From: an uncultured Moraxellaceae bacterium
Lineage (GTDB): Bacteria; Pseudomonadota; Gammaproteobacteria; Pseudomonadales; Moraxellaceae
Direction of reading: 5' to 3'
DNA length: 21,164 nt
NCBI GenBank assembly: GCA_937928295.1
Contig: CALEYY010000246.1
Coordinates: forward strand, 1-21,164
Made by a program: the position numbers and the translations under genes. The notes beneath the pieces are model-generated. The model was not told where the DNA came from, ran no database searches, and worked only from the letters and a program-made list of their open reading frames with translations. How positions within the stretch are numbered: the first letter of the stretch is position 1; every line of letters starts with the position of its first letter. Positions 13,298 to 19,973 of the stretch are shown here, one piece after another.

Positions 13298-15088
13298 TCA
13301 GGCTTCCTTCTTTACTTCTTCGCGCAGACGGATGCCCAGTTCGCGCAGTTGCTTGTTCTCGACCGGGGCCGGTGCGTGCGTCATCAGACACTCGGCGGTC
13401 TTGGTCTTCGGGAAGGCGATGACATCGCGGATCGAGGTCGCGCCGGTCATCAGCATGACCAGGCGATCGAGGCCGAAAGCCAGGCCGCCGTGGGGCGGCG
13501 CGCCGAACTTGAGGGCGTCGAGCAGGAACTCGAATTTCTCGTTGGCTTCTTCATCGCTGATGCCCAGCGCCTCGAACACGGCTTTCTGCATCTCCATGTT
13601 GTAGATGCGCAGCGAGCCGCCGCCGAGTTCGGTGCCGTTAAGCACCATGTCGTAGGCCACGGAGAGCGCCGAGCCCGGATCGGTCTTGAGCACAGACACA
13701 TCGCACTTGGGCAGCGTGAACGGGTGATGCACCGAGGTCCACTGGCCGTCACCGACTTCCTCGAACATCGGGAAATCCACGACCCAGAGCGGTGCCCATT
13801 CGCAGGTCTGCAGCTTCAGGTCGTGACCGACCTTCACGCGCAGCGCGCCCATGGCGTCGTTGACGATCTTGGCCTTGTCGGCGCCGAAGAAGATCAGGTC
13901 GCCGTTCTGTGCGCCGGTACGGGCAATGATTTCGACCAAGGCTTCCGTTGGCAGGAACTTCACGATCGGGGACTGCAGGCCGCTGCCTTCGCCGTTGTGG
14001 ATATTCGAGACATCGTTGACCTTGATGTAGGCCAGGCCCTTGGCGCCGTAGATGCCGACGAACTTGGTGTAGTCGTCGATCTGGCTGCGCGGCATGGCGT
14101 TGCCGCCCGGCACTTTCAGCGCCACGACGCGACCCTTGGGATCTTTCGCCGGGCCGGCGAAGACCTTGAATTCGATGCTCTGCAACAGGTCGGCGACATC
14201 GACCAGCTCCATCGGGATGCGCAGGTCGGGCTTGTCGGAAGCGTAGCGGCGCATGGCTTCGTTGTAGGTCATGCGCGGGAAGTCGGCGAACTTGACGCCG
14301 AGCAGCTCGTCGAAGAGCTGCACGATCATCTTCTCGGTCAGGCCCATGATCTCTTCGTCGCTCAGGAACGAGGTCTCGATGTCGATCTGGGTGAATTCCG
14401 GCTGACGGTCGGCGCGCAGGTCTTCGTCGCGGAAGCACTTGGCGATCTGGTAGTAACGGTCGAAGCCCGAGACCATGAGCAGCTGCTTGAACAGCTGCGG
14501 CGACTGCGGCAGGGCGAAGAAGCTGCCCGGCTGGGTGCGCGACGGCACCAGGTAGTCGCGCGCGCCTTCTGGCGTGGCACGGGTCAGGATCGGCGTTTCC
14601 ACATCGAGGAAGCCGTTGGCATCCAGATAGTTGCGAATCAGCGAGGTGACCTTGGAGCGGAAGCGCATGCGCTCCAGCATTTCCGGGCGACGCATGTCGA
14701 GGAAACGGTACTTCAGACGGACTTCCTCGCCGACATTAGTGAAATCGTCGTTGAGCGGGAACGGCGGCGTTTCCGACTGCGCCAGAATTTCGATGGCCTT
14801 GCCCAGCACTTCAATCTGGCCGGACGGCATGTTGGCGTTTTCGGTGCCGGCATAGCGCTGACGCACACGGCCGGTGACCTTGAGCACGAACTCGGAGCGC
14901 GATTTATCGGCCAGTGCAAAAGCATCGGGGGTATCCGGGTCGATCACTACCTGCACCAGACCATCGCGATCACGCATGTCGAGGAAAATCACGCCACCGT
15001 GGTCGCGACGGCGGTGTACCCAGCCGCACAAGGTCACGGTCTGGTCGATATGGGATTGGTTGAGGCTGCCACAGTAGTGACTACGCAT
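13298..15088 (-). CDS. aspS: Aspartyl-tRNA synthetase (probably non-discriminating)
   Basis: AspRS is a class II synthetase that charges tRNA-Asp with aspartate. The 596-residue form starts at ATG 15088 ('MRSHYCG'), matching E. coli AspRS; the in-frame extension to 15166 is not conserved-looking. Domains are an anticodon-binding OB fold (about 1-110), then the catalytic core with motif 2 'FRDEDLRADRQPEFTQID', the bacterial GAD insertion, and motif 3 'GGLAFGLDRLVML'. His30 ('RRRDHGG') and Gly81 ('YAGTEN') match the His31/Gly83 pair of the non-discriminating P. aeruginosa enzyme rather than the Leu/Lys state of tRNA-Asp-specific enzymes. It may therefore also make Asp-tRNA-Asn. It heads the long minus-strand gene run. 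Confidence 0.96.
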   Translation of the reverse strand: MRSHYCGSLNQSHIDQTVTLCGWVHRRRDHGGVIFLDMRDRDGLVQVVIDPDTPDAFALADKSRSEFVLKVTGRVRQRYAGTENANMPSGQIEVLGKAIEILAQSETPPFPLNDDFTNVGEEVRLKYRFLDMRRPEMLERMRFRSKVTSLIRNYLDANGFLDVETPILTRATPEGARDYLVPSRTQPGSFFALPQSPQLFKQLLMVSGFDRYYQIAKCFRDEDLRADRQPEFTQIDIETSFLSDEEIMGLTEKMIVQLFDELLGVKFADFPRMTYNEAMRRYASDKPDLRIPMELVDVADLLQSIEFKVFAGPAKDPKGRVVALKVPGGNAMPRSQIDDYTKFVGIYGAKGLAYIKVNDVSNIHNGEGSGLQSPIVKFLPTEALVEIIARTGAQNGDLIFFGADKAKIVNDAMGALRVKVGHDLKLQTCEWAPLWVVDFPMFEEVGDGQWTSVHHPFTLPKCDVSVLKTDPGSALSVAYDMVLNGTELGGGSLRIYNMEMQKAVFEALGISDEEANEKFEFLLDALKFGAPPHGGLAFGLDRLVMLMTGATSIRDVIAFPKTKTAECLMTHAPAPVENKQLRELGIRLREEVKKEA

Positions 15089-15097
15089 GATGCCGGC

Positions 15098-15213
15098 TTC
15101 CGCTGTAAAAAGTTGGGCCAAAGGGGGTCTGGCCAATCGAGCCGGCGAGTATAGCCTCCCTGACAAATATCTGAGAACCGTCTCTGTTAACGCTTTGCCT
15201 CTTTACAGCGGAA
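15098..15213. repeat. 12-bp perfect inverted repeat across the aspS divergent region
   Basis: TTCCGCTGTAAA (15098-15109) and TTTACAGCGGAA (15202-15213) are perfect reverse complements 92 bp apart. One arm lies in the aspS leader and supplies the GCGGAAG that may act as its ribosome binding site. The other overlaps the putative -35 of the plus-strand promoter. Each divergent transcript would thus carry TTTACAGCGGAA or start on it. It may be a paired operator; the regulator is unknown. Confidence 0.6.
15148..15177 (-). promoter_or_regulatory. Candidate sigma-70 promoter of aspS and the downstream run
   Basis: On the minus strand TTCTCA (15177-15172) and TATACT (15153-15148) are separated by 18 bp; the -10 matches consensus at five of six positions and the -35 at four of six. 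Transcription would start near 15140, giving a leader of about 50 nt that contains one arm of the 12-bp inverted repeat. Confidence 0.5.
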
Positions 15214-15231
15214 AAATCTTCGCGCTATGTT
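15202..15231 (+). promoter_or_regulatory. Candidate promoter of the 55-residue protein gene
   Basis: TTTACA (15202-15207, five of six to the -35 consensus) and TATGTT (15226-15231, four of six to the -10) are 18 bp apart. Transcription would begin near 15238, about 55 nt before the likely start codon. The -35 is inside one arm of the 12-bp inverted repeat. Confidence 0.4.
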
Positions 15232-15293
15232 GCGCCCAAGGCGGCGTGACGCCGAAAAGTCTGTGTTTACTTGTGGATGACGAGGACATGGGG

Positions 15294-15461
15294 ATGGAAG
15301 AAGGTTTCCTTGACGAGACGGCAGAGCCTGAAAACGAGCCCGCGAGCAAGGCGCAGGTGGTGAAGAACACGCTGGAGAAGCGCCGTTTGCTCGACGATGT
15401 GCTGATCGAGCACAGGCTGCGCCGTGAGCTCAAGGACTACGATTTCGATCTGGACGACTGA
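15294..15461 (+). CDS. Small acidic protein of unknown function (55 residues)
   Basis: The reading frame is open from 15087, but only the last 55 codons look coding. GAGGA at 15282-15286 is 7 nt before ATG 15294 and only 1 nt before ATG 15288. The upstream part has no protein-like pattern and holds the divergent promoter region. The product is acidic at both ends with a basic centre: residues 1-17 are rich in Glu, and about 20-48 form a likely helix ('KNTLEKRRLLDDVLIEHRLR'). The end is 'DYDFDLDD'. There is no signal peptide or membrane helix. The short 'RR..DD.L..RRLR.EL.DYDF' pattern recalls the small PA3496-like proteins of Pseudomonas, but this is from memory and tentative. It lies 106 bp upstream of sodB, with a separate promoter between. 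Confidence 0.6.
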   Translation: MEEGFLDETAEPENEPASKAQVVKNTLEKRRLLDDVLIEHRLRRELKDYDFDLDD

Positions 15462-15488
15462 CAGCCGGTATTTGATGCGTTGCCGGCT

Positions 15489-15516
15489 TGCACCTGCTGC
15501 GCGTGTGGGCATAATG
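15489..15516 (+). promoter_or_regulatory. Candidate sodB promoter
   Basis: TTGCAC (15489-15494) and CATAAT (15511-15516) are 16 bp apart; the -10 matches consensus at five of six positions. Transcription would start near 15523, leaving a 45-nt leader with AAGGA (15556-15560) 7 nt before the sodB ATG. I saw no clear Fur box in this stretch. Confidence 0.5.
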
Positions 15517-15567
15517 GCGTCGCCCTGCGATTTGTCGCACATATTCATTGTTTAAAAGGATACCGAT

Positions 15568-16167
15568 ATGGCTATTGAACTGCCGGCTCTGCCGTACGAA
15601 AGCACCGCTCTGGAACCATTCATCACCGCTCACACGCTGAGCTTTCACCACGCCAAGCACCACAACGCCTATGTCGTGAACCTGAACAACCTGATCAAGG
15701 GCACCGACCTCGAAGGCCAGAGCCTGGAAGCCATCGTCAAGGCCTCCGCTGGCGATGCCGCCAAGGCCGGCATCTTCAACAACAGCGCCCAGGTCTGGAA
15801 CCACACCTTCTACTGGCACAGCATGAAGCAGAACGGCGGCGGTCTGCCGACCGGTGCAGTTGCTGCCAAGATCGACGCCGATTTCGGCTCTTACGACAAG
15901 TTCGTCGAGCTGTTCAAGGCAGCTGCCACCACGCAATTCGGCTCCGGCTGGGCTTGGCTGGTTGTGGGTGCTGACGGCAAGCTCGCCGTCACTAAGACGG
16001 GCAACGCCGACTCGCCGATCGTGCACGGCCAGAAGCCGCTGATCACTATCGATGTCTGGGAACACGCCTACTACCTGGATTTCCAGAACCGTCGCCCGGA
16101 TTACATCAGCACTTTCCTCGACAAGCTGGTCAACTGGGATTTCGCCAACGCCAATCTGGCGGGCTGA
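15568..16167 (+). CDS. sodB: Iron superoxide dismutase SodB
   Basis: SodB converts superoxide to oxygen and hydrogen peroxide in the cytoplasm. The 199-residue protein aligns along its full length with E. coli SodB, with a few extra residues at about 60-68. The metal ligands are His27 ('SFHHAKHH'), His79 ('VWNHTFYW'), Asp162 and His166 ('DVWEHAYYLD'). The active-site Gln at 75 ('NNSAQVWNH') and 'GSGWAWLV' point to the iron type rather than manganese. Codon use is strongly biased and regular, as in highly expressed genes. It has its own promoter and ends in a strong UUCG-loop terminator, so it is probably monocistronic. Confidence 0.97.
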   Translation: MAIELPALPYESTALEPFITAHTLSFHHAKHHNAYVVNLNNLIKGTDLEGQSLEAIVKASAGDAAKAGIFNNSAQVWNHTFYWHSMKQNGGGLPTGAVAAKIDADFGSYDKFVELFKAAATTQFGSGWAWLVVGADGKLAVTKTGNADSPIVHGQKPLITIDVWEHAYYLDFQNRRPDYISTFLDKLVNWDFANANLAG

Positions 16168-16188
16168 GCTTCAGTTGCTGACGGATGC

Positions 16189-16216
16189 AAGCTGGTTGAT
16201 AAAAGCTGGTTGATGT
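16189..16216. repeat. Tandem 14-bp repeat after sodB
   Basis: AAGCTGGTTGATAA (16189-16202) is followed directly by AAGCTGGTTGATGT (16203-16216), identical at 12 of 14 positions. It lies between the sodB stop and its terminator and looks like a simple local duplication. Confidence 0.7.
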
Positions 16217-16221
16217 GAGCA

Positions 16222-16254
16222 AAGCAGGGCACCTTCGGGTGCCTTGTTTCTTTG
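16222..16254 (+). terminator. Intrinsic terminator of sodB
   Basis: The stem AAGCAGGGCACC / GGTGCCTTGTTT (16222-16233 and 16238-16249) pairs over 12 bp with two G-U pairs. It has a UUCG tetraloop closed by C-G and is followed by CTTTG. The right arm is itself T-rich. This is a standard, strong rho-independent terminator, and it argues against starting the next gene at the TTG at 16252. Confidence 0.88.
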
Positions 16255-16284
16255 TGCAGTACTGATTCGGAGTGTAGGTGCAAC

Positions 16285-17523
16285 ATGCCCGATGTGATGC
16301 GGCGAAATCTGGCCGAACTGTGCTGGCTGCGCACGGCGCTGATGGCGCTGTTCGGCCTGACACTGCTCTACGGCCAGCTTACCGGGCTCGCGCTCGCGGC
16401 GGCGTTTCCGTCACTCCTGCTTATTTTCGGTCTGCTTTTGCTAATCAACGGCCTGACCACCTTGCGCCTGCGCCAGCAGGAGCCGGTCGCCGATGATGAG
16501 CTGTTTCTGCAGCTGCTATTCGACCTTTTGCTGCTGACCTGCCTGTTTCGCGTTAGTGGCGGCAATAGCAATCCGTTTGTGACCTATTACCTCGTTCCGC
16601 TGGCGATTGCCGCCTCAACGCTGGCCCTGCGACAAACACTTCTGCTCGCCGGCCTCATGCTGGCCTCGTATTTCAGCCTGTTTGTGTGGCCGCCGGCCGC
16701 TCAGGCCGTGCAGTGGCCTTGGCAGACTTATCAGGGCCACCTCATGGGCATGATGGTGAACTTCGCCATCAGCTCGCTGTTGCTGGTGTTTTTTCTGCAT
16801 CGCATGCACCGGCGCCTGCGCGATCAGGAGCGGTATCTGGCCGAGCAGCAGCGGCGGCAGTTACAACGAGATCAGGCCGTGGCCATGGGCACGCTGGCGG
16901 CTACGGCCGTGCATGAGCTGGCGACGCCGCTGGCCACGGTATGCCTGATGGTCGATGAGCTGGAAGAGGACATGCCGGCGCAGATGCAGCCGCTGCAAGC
17001 GCAGCTGCAGCGCTGCCGTGACACGCTGGCGCGCTTGCGTGAGCAGGCGGCACAGCCATCGCAGCTGCCGAAGCAGGCACTGTCGGCGCATTTGCAGAAT
17101 TGTCTGCAGCCGGTGCAGGTGGCATTTCCGGCGTTACATTTCGAATCGCGGATGGCGGTTGAAGCGAGCCAGGCCATCGTTCTGCCTTGGCTTCTGCAGC
17201 AGGCATTGAGCAATGTGCTGCGTAATGCGGCGGAGGCGGCCTGCTCCCGCGTGCGTCTTGCGGCAGGCAAGCAGCAGGGCGAATGGCAATGCCGAATTTG
17301 TGATGACGGTGACGGCTTTCAGCCCGGCTTGCTGGCCAGTCTCGGCCAGCCCATGCTCAGCAGCAAGCCCGAGGGCATGGGCATCGGGCTGTTTCTGGCG
17401 CAGTCCACCTTGGCGGAGTTGGGCGGCACATTGAGCCTAGAAGCCAGCGAATGGGGCGGTGCCAGCGTGCTGCTAAGCTGGCCGGCTGATGTCGCAGCGC
17501 TTACCGAGGCCATCTCTGCATGA
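16285..17523 (+). CDS. regB: RegB/PrrB/RoxS-type redox sensor histidine kinase
   Basis: This inner-membrane kinase family senses the respiratory redox state and phosphorylates a RegA-type regulator. The 412-residue protein (start ATG 16285, with AGGTG 4 nt upstream) has about six membrane helices in residues 12-172. The RegB-specific ubiquinone-binding signature GGxxNPF is present as 'GGNSNPF' at 92-98. The H-box is 'AVHELATPLATV' (His210), N-box 'LSNVLRNAAEA' (310-320), G1 'DDGDGF' (340-345) and G2 'GMGIGL' (364-369). Cys244 in 'QRCRDTL' is placed like the redox-active Cys265 of Rhodobacter RegB. It overlaps a six-codon ORF that leads into regA. Pseudomonas members are called RoxS. Confidence 0.92.
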   Translation: MPDVMRRNLAELCWLRTALMALFGLTLLYGQLTGLALAAAFPSLLLIFGLLLLINGLTTLRLRQQEPVADDELFLQLLFDLLLLTCLFRVSGGNSNPFVTYYLVPLAIAASTLALRQTLLLAGLMLASYFSLFVWPPAAQAVQWPWQTYQGHLMGMMVNFAISSLLLVFFLHRMHRRLRDQERYLAEQQRRQLQRDQAVAMGTLAATAVHELATPLATVCLMVDELEEDMPAQMQPLQAQLQRCRDTLARLREQAAQPSQLPKQALSAHLQNCLQPVQVAFPALHFESRMAVEASQAIVLPWLLQQALSNVLRNAAEAACSRVRLAAGKQQGEWQCRICDDGDGFQPGLLASLGQPMLSSKPEGMGIGLFLAQSTLAELGGTLSLEASEWGGASVLLSWPADVAALTEAISA

Positions 17524-17540
17524 AGATTTTACTGGCATGA
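17520..17540 (+). promoter_or_regulatory. Six-codon stepping-stone ORF between regB and regA
   Basis: ATG AAG ATT TTA CTG GCA TGA encodes MKILLA. Its ATG overlaps the regB stop (ATGA at 17520-17523), and its stop overlaps the regA ATG (ATGA at 17537-17540). The first 17 bases are a near copy (14 of 17) of the regA start, so it arose by a 17-bp tandem duplication. It could relay terminating ribosomes from regB to regA. There is no separate Shine-Dalgarno sequence. Confidence 0.6.
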
Positions 17541-18085
17541 AGATTTTGCTGATCGACGATGATGCCGTGTTTCGCCAGACCTTGGCGCGTACGCTCACGC
17601 GGCGCGGCTGTGTTTGCGTGGAAGCCGCCGACAGCGCCCAGGCTTTGCAGCAGCTGCGCGAACATGCGCCGGATGCCTGTGTGCTGGATCTGCGCATGGG
17701 TGACGAGTCGGGCTTGCAGCTGTTGCCGCAACTACTCGCGGCCCATGCTCAGCTTAATATGGCCGAACTTAATGTGCTGATGCTCACCGGCTACAGCTCG
17801 ATTGCCACGACGGTGGAGGCGATCAAGCGCGGTGCTGTGAATTATCTCGCCAAGCCTGCCAGTGCCGATGACATTCTGCGTGCCTTGCAGAATGCCGGCC
17901 CGCCGACTGAGGTCGAGTCGGCGACAGCAGGCAACGACGCGCTATCCGTGGACAGACTGGCTTGGGAGCATATTCAGCGCGTCTTGCTGGAAGAGGACGG
18001 CAATATCTCGTCGACGGCGCGCCGCCTGAACATGCATCGGCGCACGCTGCAGCGCCGCCTGAGCAAGCGTCCGGTGGCGCAGTAA
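17537..18085 (+). CDS. regA: RegA/PrrA/RoxR-type response regulator
   Basis: RegA-type regulators control respiration, electron-transport and carbon-use genes in response to redox state. The 182-residue protein has a receiver domain (1-120) with acidic pocket Asp8/Asp9, phospho-acceptor Asp51 ('VLDLRMGDESG'), Thr84 and Lys106. A short linker leads to a Fis-type helix-turn-helix (about 143-178). 'WEHIQRVLLEEDGNISSTAR' and 'RLNMHRRTLQRRLSKR' match the family's highly conserved DNA-binding end. ATG 17537 starts exactly at 'MKILLIDDD'; the longer frame from 17489 lies within regB and is not expected. Together with regB it forms a complete two-component system. Confidence 0.94.
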   Translation: MKILLIDDDAVFRQTLARTLTRRGCVCVEAADSAQALQQLREHAPDACVLDLRMGDESGLQLLPQLLAAHAQLNMAELNVLMLTGYSSIATTVEAIKRGAVNYLAKPASADDILRALQNAGPPTEVESATAGNDALSVDRLAWEHIQRVLLEEDGNISSTARRLNMHRRTLQRRLSKRPVAQ

Positions 18086-18107
18086 CTCATGGTCGACGCA
18101 GTTACTG
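18080..18107. repeat. Inverted repeat over the converging stops of regA and the lipoprotein gene
   Basis: CAGTAACT (18080-18087) and AGTTACTG (18100-18107) form an 8-bp perfect stem with a 12-nt loop. Each arm contains one gene's TAA stop codon. There is no T-run on either side, so it would be at most a weak bidirectional terminator. Confidence 0.45.
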
Positions 18108-19292
18108 ACAGTTGCTGGCCCATTCCGCCGCCTTCACATCGAAGCTGCGCACCTTGAGATAGTCGTCGGGGTCGCGCAGATAGTCCTGCTTGGGCGGATT
18201 CGGTAGCGACATCAAGGCTTGTGTCCATTGTGTTTCGTAGGCCGAAGCACCGCCGCCGATGCCGGGAAACCAGGCATCGTGATGGTTTGGCATGAACAGC
18301 CTGGGGCGCGCTGCGGCCACATAGGCCAGGGCGTCGCGATAGGCGCTGGTGACCATGCCGAAGCCGACGATGGCACCCAGATGCACATCCACACAATCAG
18401 GCAAGCCCGCCAGCGCGACCCGAACGGCATCGGCCGTAGGGTCGTTGTCTGGCATGCCGCCGGTGGAGTCATTCCAGAGCAGGCTGAAGTTTCCAACGCG
18501 GAAGTGATAGGCCCAGGTGCCGCCTTCGGGCTGGCCGACGCCACCGTCATTGGGCAGTGATTGCAGGAACTTTACCGTTTCGCTGGGGTCGGTGTTCAGG
18601 TTCGTCAGAAAGGGCAGAATTTCAGGCGTGTAGACCAGCGGCATACCGCCCGTGGTCAGGCTGGCAGGGTCAGCTGCCGAGTGCGTGTGCTTGATAATCT
18701 GCACATTCGCCATGTTGGCGAAGATGCGCGTCGAGAAAACGCTGCCGGCCGGATTGTCGGCATCCAGACCGAGCTTCAGGCAGCGGAAGTCCAGAGCCTC
18801 TGGGTTGCTGGCAGCGTCTGTGCGGGCCTGAGCGCAAACGGAGTCGCCGGCGATGAGCGCGGCACCGGTACGGCTGGCGATGTAGCCGGCATCGGCGGCG
18901 TGATCGAAGTGGCCGTGGCCGATGAAGATGGCCTCGGGTTTGAGCGCGACCAGATCATCGCGCGTGATCGGCACATAGTTCTTGTGCACGCCCACGACCT
19001 CCCAGGCATCGAGCAGAAACAGATGGCCGCCGGCCGCCATGATGAAGCTGGACACGCCATACCACCAGAGCTTGACCTGACCGGCGTCGAGCTTATCGAT
19101 GCCGAGGATGCGCTGGCGGGCCAGCTGAGTGTCGCGACTGATGGCGACATGGGCAGGCAAAGGCTGCCAGTTCGCCACGGTGCCGTCAGCCACTAGTGTC
19201 GCGGGTTGTGCGGGCGACGGATCACTTTCCGTGCTGTTACAGGCGGCGAGCAGGCAGGCCGTCAAGCTGATGGCAATAAGTGTAATACGCAT
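18102..19292 (-). CDS. Metallo-beta-lactamase-fold lipoprotein, substrate unknown
   Basis: The 396-residue protein begins with a lipoprotein signal ending in the lipobox 'LLAAC' (Cys18), followed by Asn-Ser, so it is likely anchored in the outer membrane facing the periplasm. The metal-binding motif HxHxDH is 'GHGHFDHAAD' (His126, His128, Asp130, His131). Further candidate ligands are in 'IIKHTHSAAD' and the C-terminal 'FMPNHHDAWFPG'. This layout is that of the MBL-fold hydrolases related to UlaG or L-ascorbate-6-phosphate lactonase-like proteins, but membership in a defined subfamily is not certain. It lies 57 nt after dedA on the same strand; a purine-rich AAAAAGAAC precedes the start. No substrate can be inferred. 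Confidence 0.82.
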   Translation of the reverse strand: MRITLIAISLTACLLAACNSTESDPSPAQPATLVADGTVANWQPLPAHVAISRDTQLARQRILGIDKLDAGQVKLWWYGVSSFIMAAGGHLFLLDAWEVVGVHKNYVPITRDDLVALKPEAIFIGHGHFDHAADAGYIASRTGAALIAGDSVCAQARTDAASNPEALDFRCLKLGLDADNPAGSVFSTRIFANMANVQIIKHTHSAADPASLTTGGMPLVYTPEILPFLTNLNTDPSETVKFLQSLPNDGGVGQPEGGTWAYHFRVGNFSLLWNDSTGGMPDNDPTADAVRVALAGLPDCVDVHLGAIVGFGMVTSAYRDALAYVAAARPRLFMPNHHDAWFPGIGGGASAYETQWTQALMSLPNPPKQDYLRDPDDYLKVRSFDVKAAEWASNCQ

Positions 19293-19349
19293 GATTTTAT
19301 TGTTCTTTTTTGGGGCGCTAATTGATTTTAGTGGTACTGGTGCAGCCGA

Positions 19350-19973
19350 TTATGCCTGTCGCCGCGCCTTGATGGCTGCAATCAGCCCCGGCATCACACT
19401 TAGACCGATGATGGCAAAGACCACGATCATGAAGTTGTCCTTGACCAGGGGCAGGTTGCCAAAGCCGTAGCCCAAGCCAATAAAGCTGCCGATCCAGACC
19501 AGACCGCCGAACACATCGATGCTGAAGAAGCGGCGGTAATCCATCTTGCCAACGCCGGCCACAAACGGCGAAATGGTGCGGATGATGGGCATGAAGCGGG
19601 CGAACACGATGGTCTTGCCGCCGTGGCGATCGAAATAGCCCTGAGTCTTGGCGAGATGCTCGCGCTTGATCCAGCGTGAGTCCCAGTCATAGACGCGCTT
19701 GCCGAGCTTGCGGCCGACCCAGTAATTGCAGTTGTCGCCGAGCACGGCGGCGAACCAGAGCAGGAAGAACAGCAGCCACGGATCCATCACACCGGTTGCC
19801 GCCAGCGCGCCGGCGGCAAACAGCAGGCTGTCGCCGGGCAGGAAGGGCATGACCACCACGCCGGTTTCCACAAAGATGATGAGAAACAGCAGGCCATAAA
19901 TGAGCGCGCCATGAGCGCTGGCAAACTCTTGCAAATGCACATCTACATGCAGAATAAAATCAATTAGTTCCAT
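19350..19973 (-). CDS. DedA-family inner-membrane protein
   Basis: DedA (SNARE-associated/VTT) proteins are inner-membrane proteins implicated in proton-dependent transport or lipid-carrier recycling; some flip undecaprenyl phosphate. The 207-residue protein has re-entrant and membrane helices with the family motifs 'FVETGVVVMPFLPGDSLLF' (about 35-53), 'GDNCNYWVGRKLGKR' and 'FARFMPIIRTISPFVAG' (about 125-141). The acidic residues and the paired arginines that are functionally important in E. coli YqjA/YghB are present. The start ATG overlaps the end of the dsbD-like gene by 10 nt, so the two are probably translated from one message. No strong Shine-Dalgarno sequence is visible. Confidence 0.92.
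   Translation of the reverse strand: MELIDFILHVDVHLQEFASAHGALIYGLLFLIIFVETGVVVMPFLPGDSLLFAAGALAATGVMDPWLLFFLLWFAAVLGDNCNYWVGRKLGKRVYDWDSRWIKREHLAKTQGYFDRHGGKTIVFARFMPIIRTISPFVAGVGKMDYRRFFSIDVFGGLVWIGSFIGLGYGFGNLPLVKDNFMIVVFAIIGLSVMPGLIAAIKARRQA

Noticed and set aside
13283..15154. 623-codon plus-strand open frame opposite aspS
   Set aside because: It is antisense to a complete, unmistakable AspRS. Its translation is rich in His, Gln, Arg and Val without any domain pattern, as expected from the reverse of GC-rich codons.
15087..15293. Longer N-terminus for the 55-residue protein
   Set aside because: The extra 69 codons show no protein-like pattern and cover the divergent promoters and the 12-bp inverted repeat; the ribosome binding site favours ATG 15294.
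16252..16284. Upstream TTG start for regB
   Set aside because: It falls just after the terminator stem of sodB and would add residues unlike the family; ATG 16285 has a nearby AGGTG.
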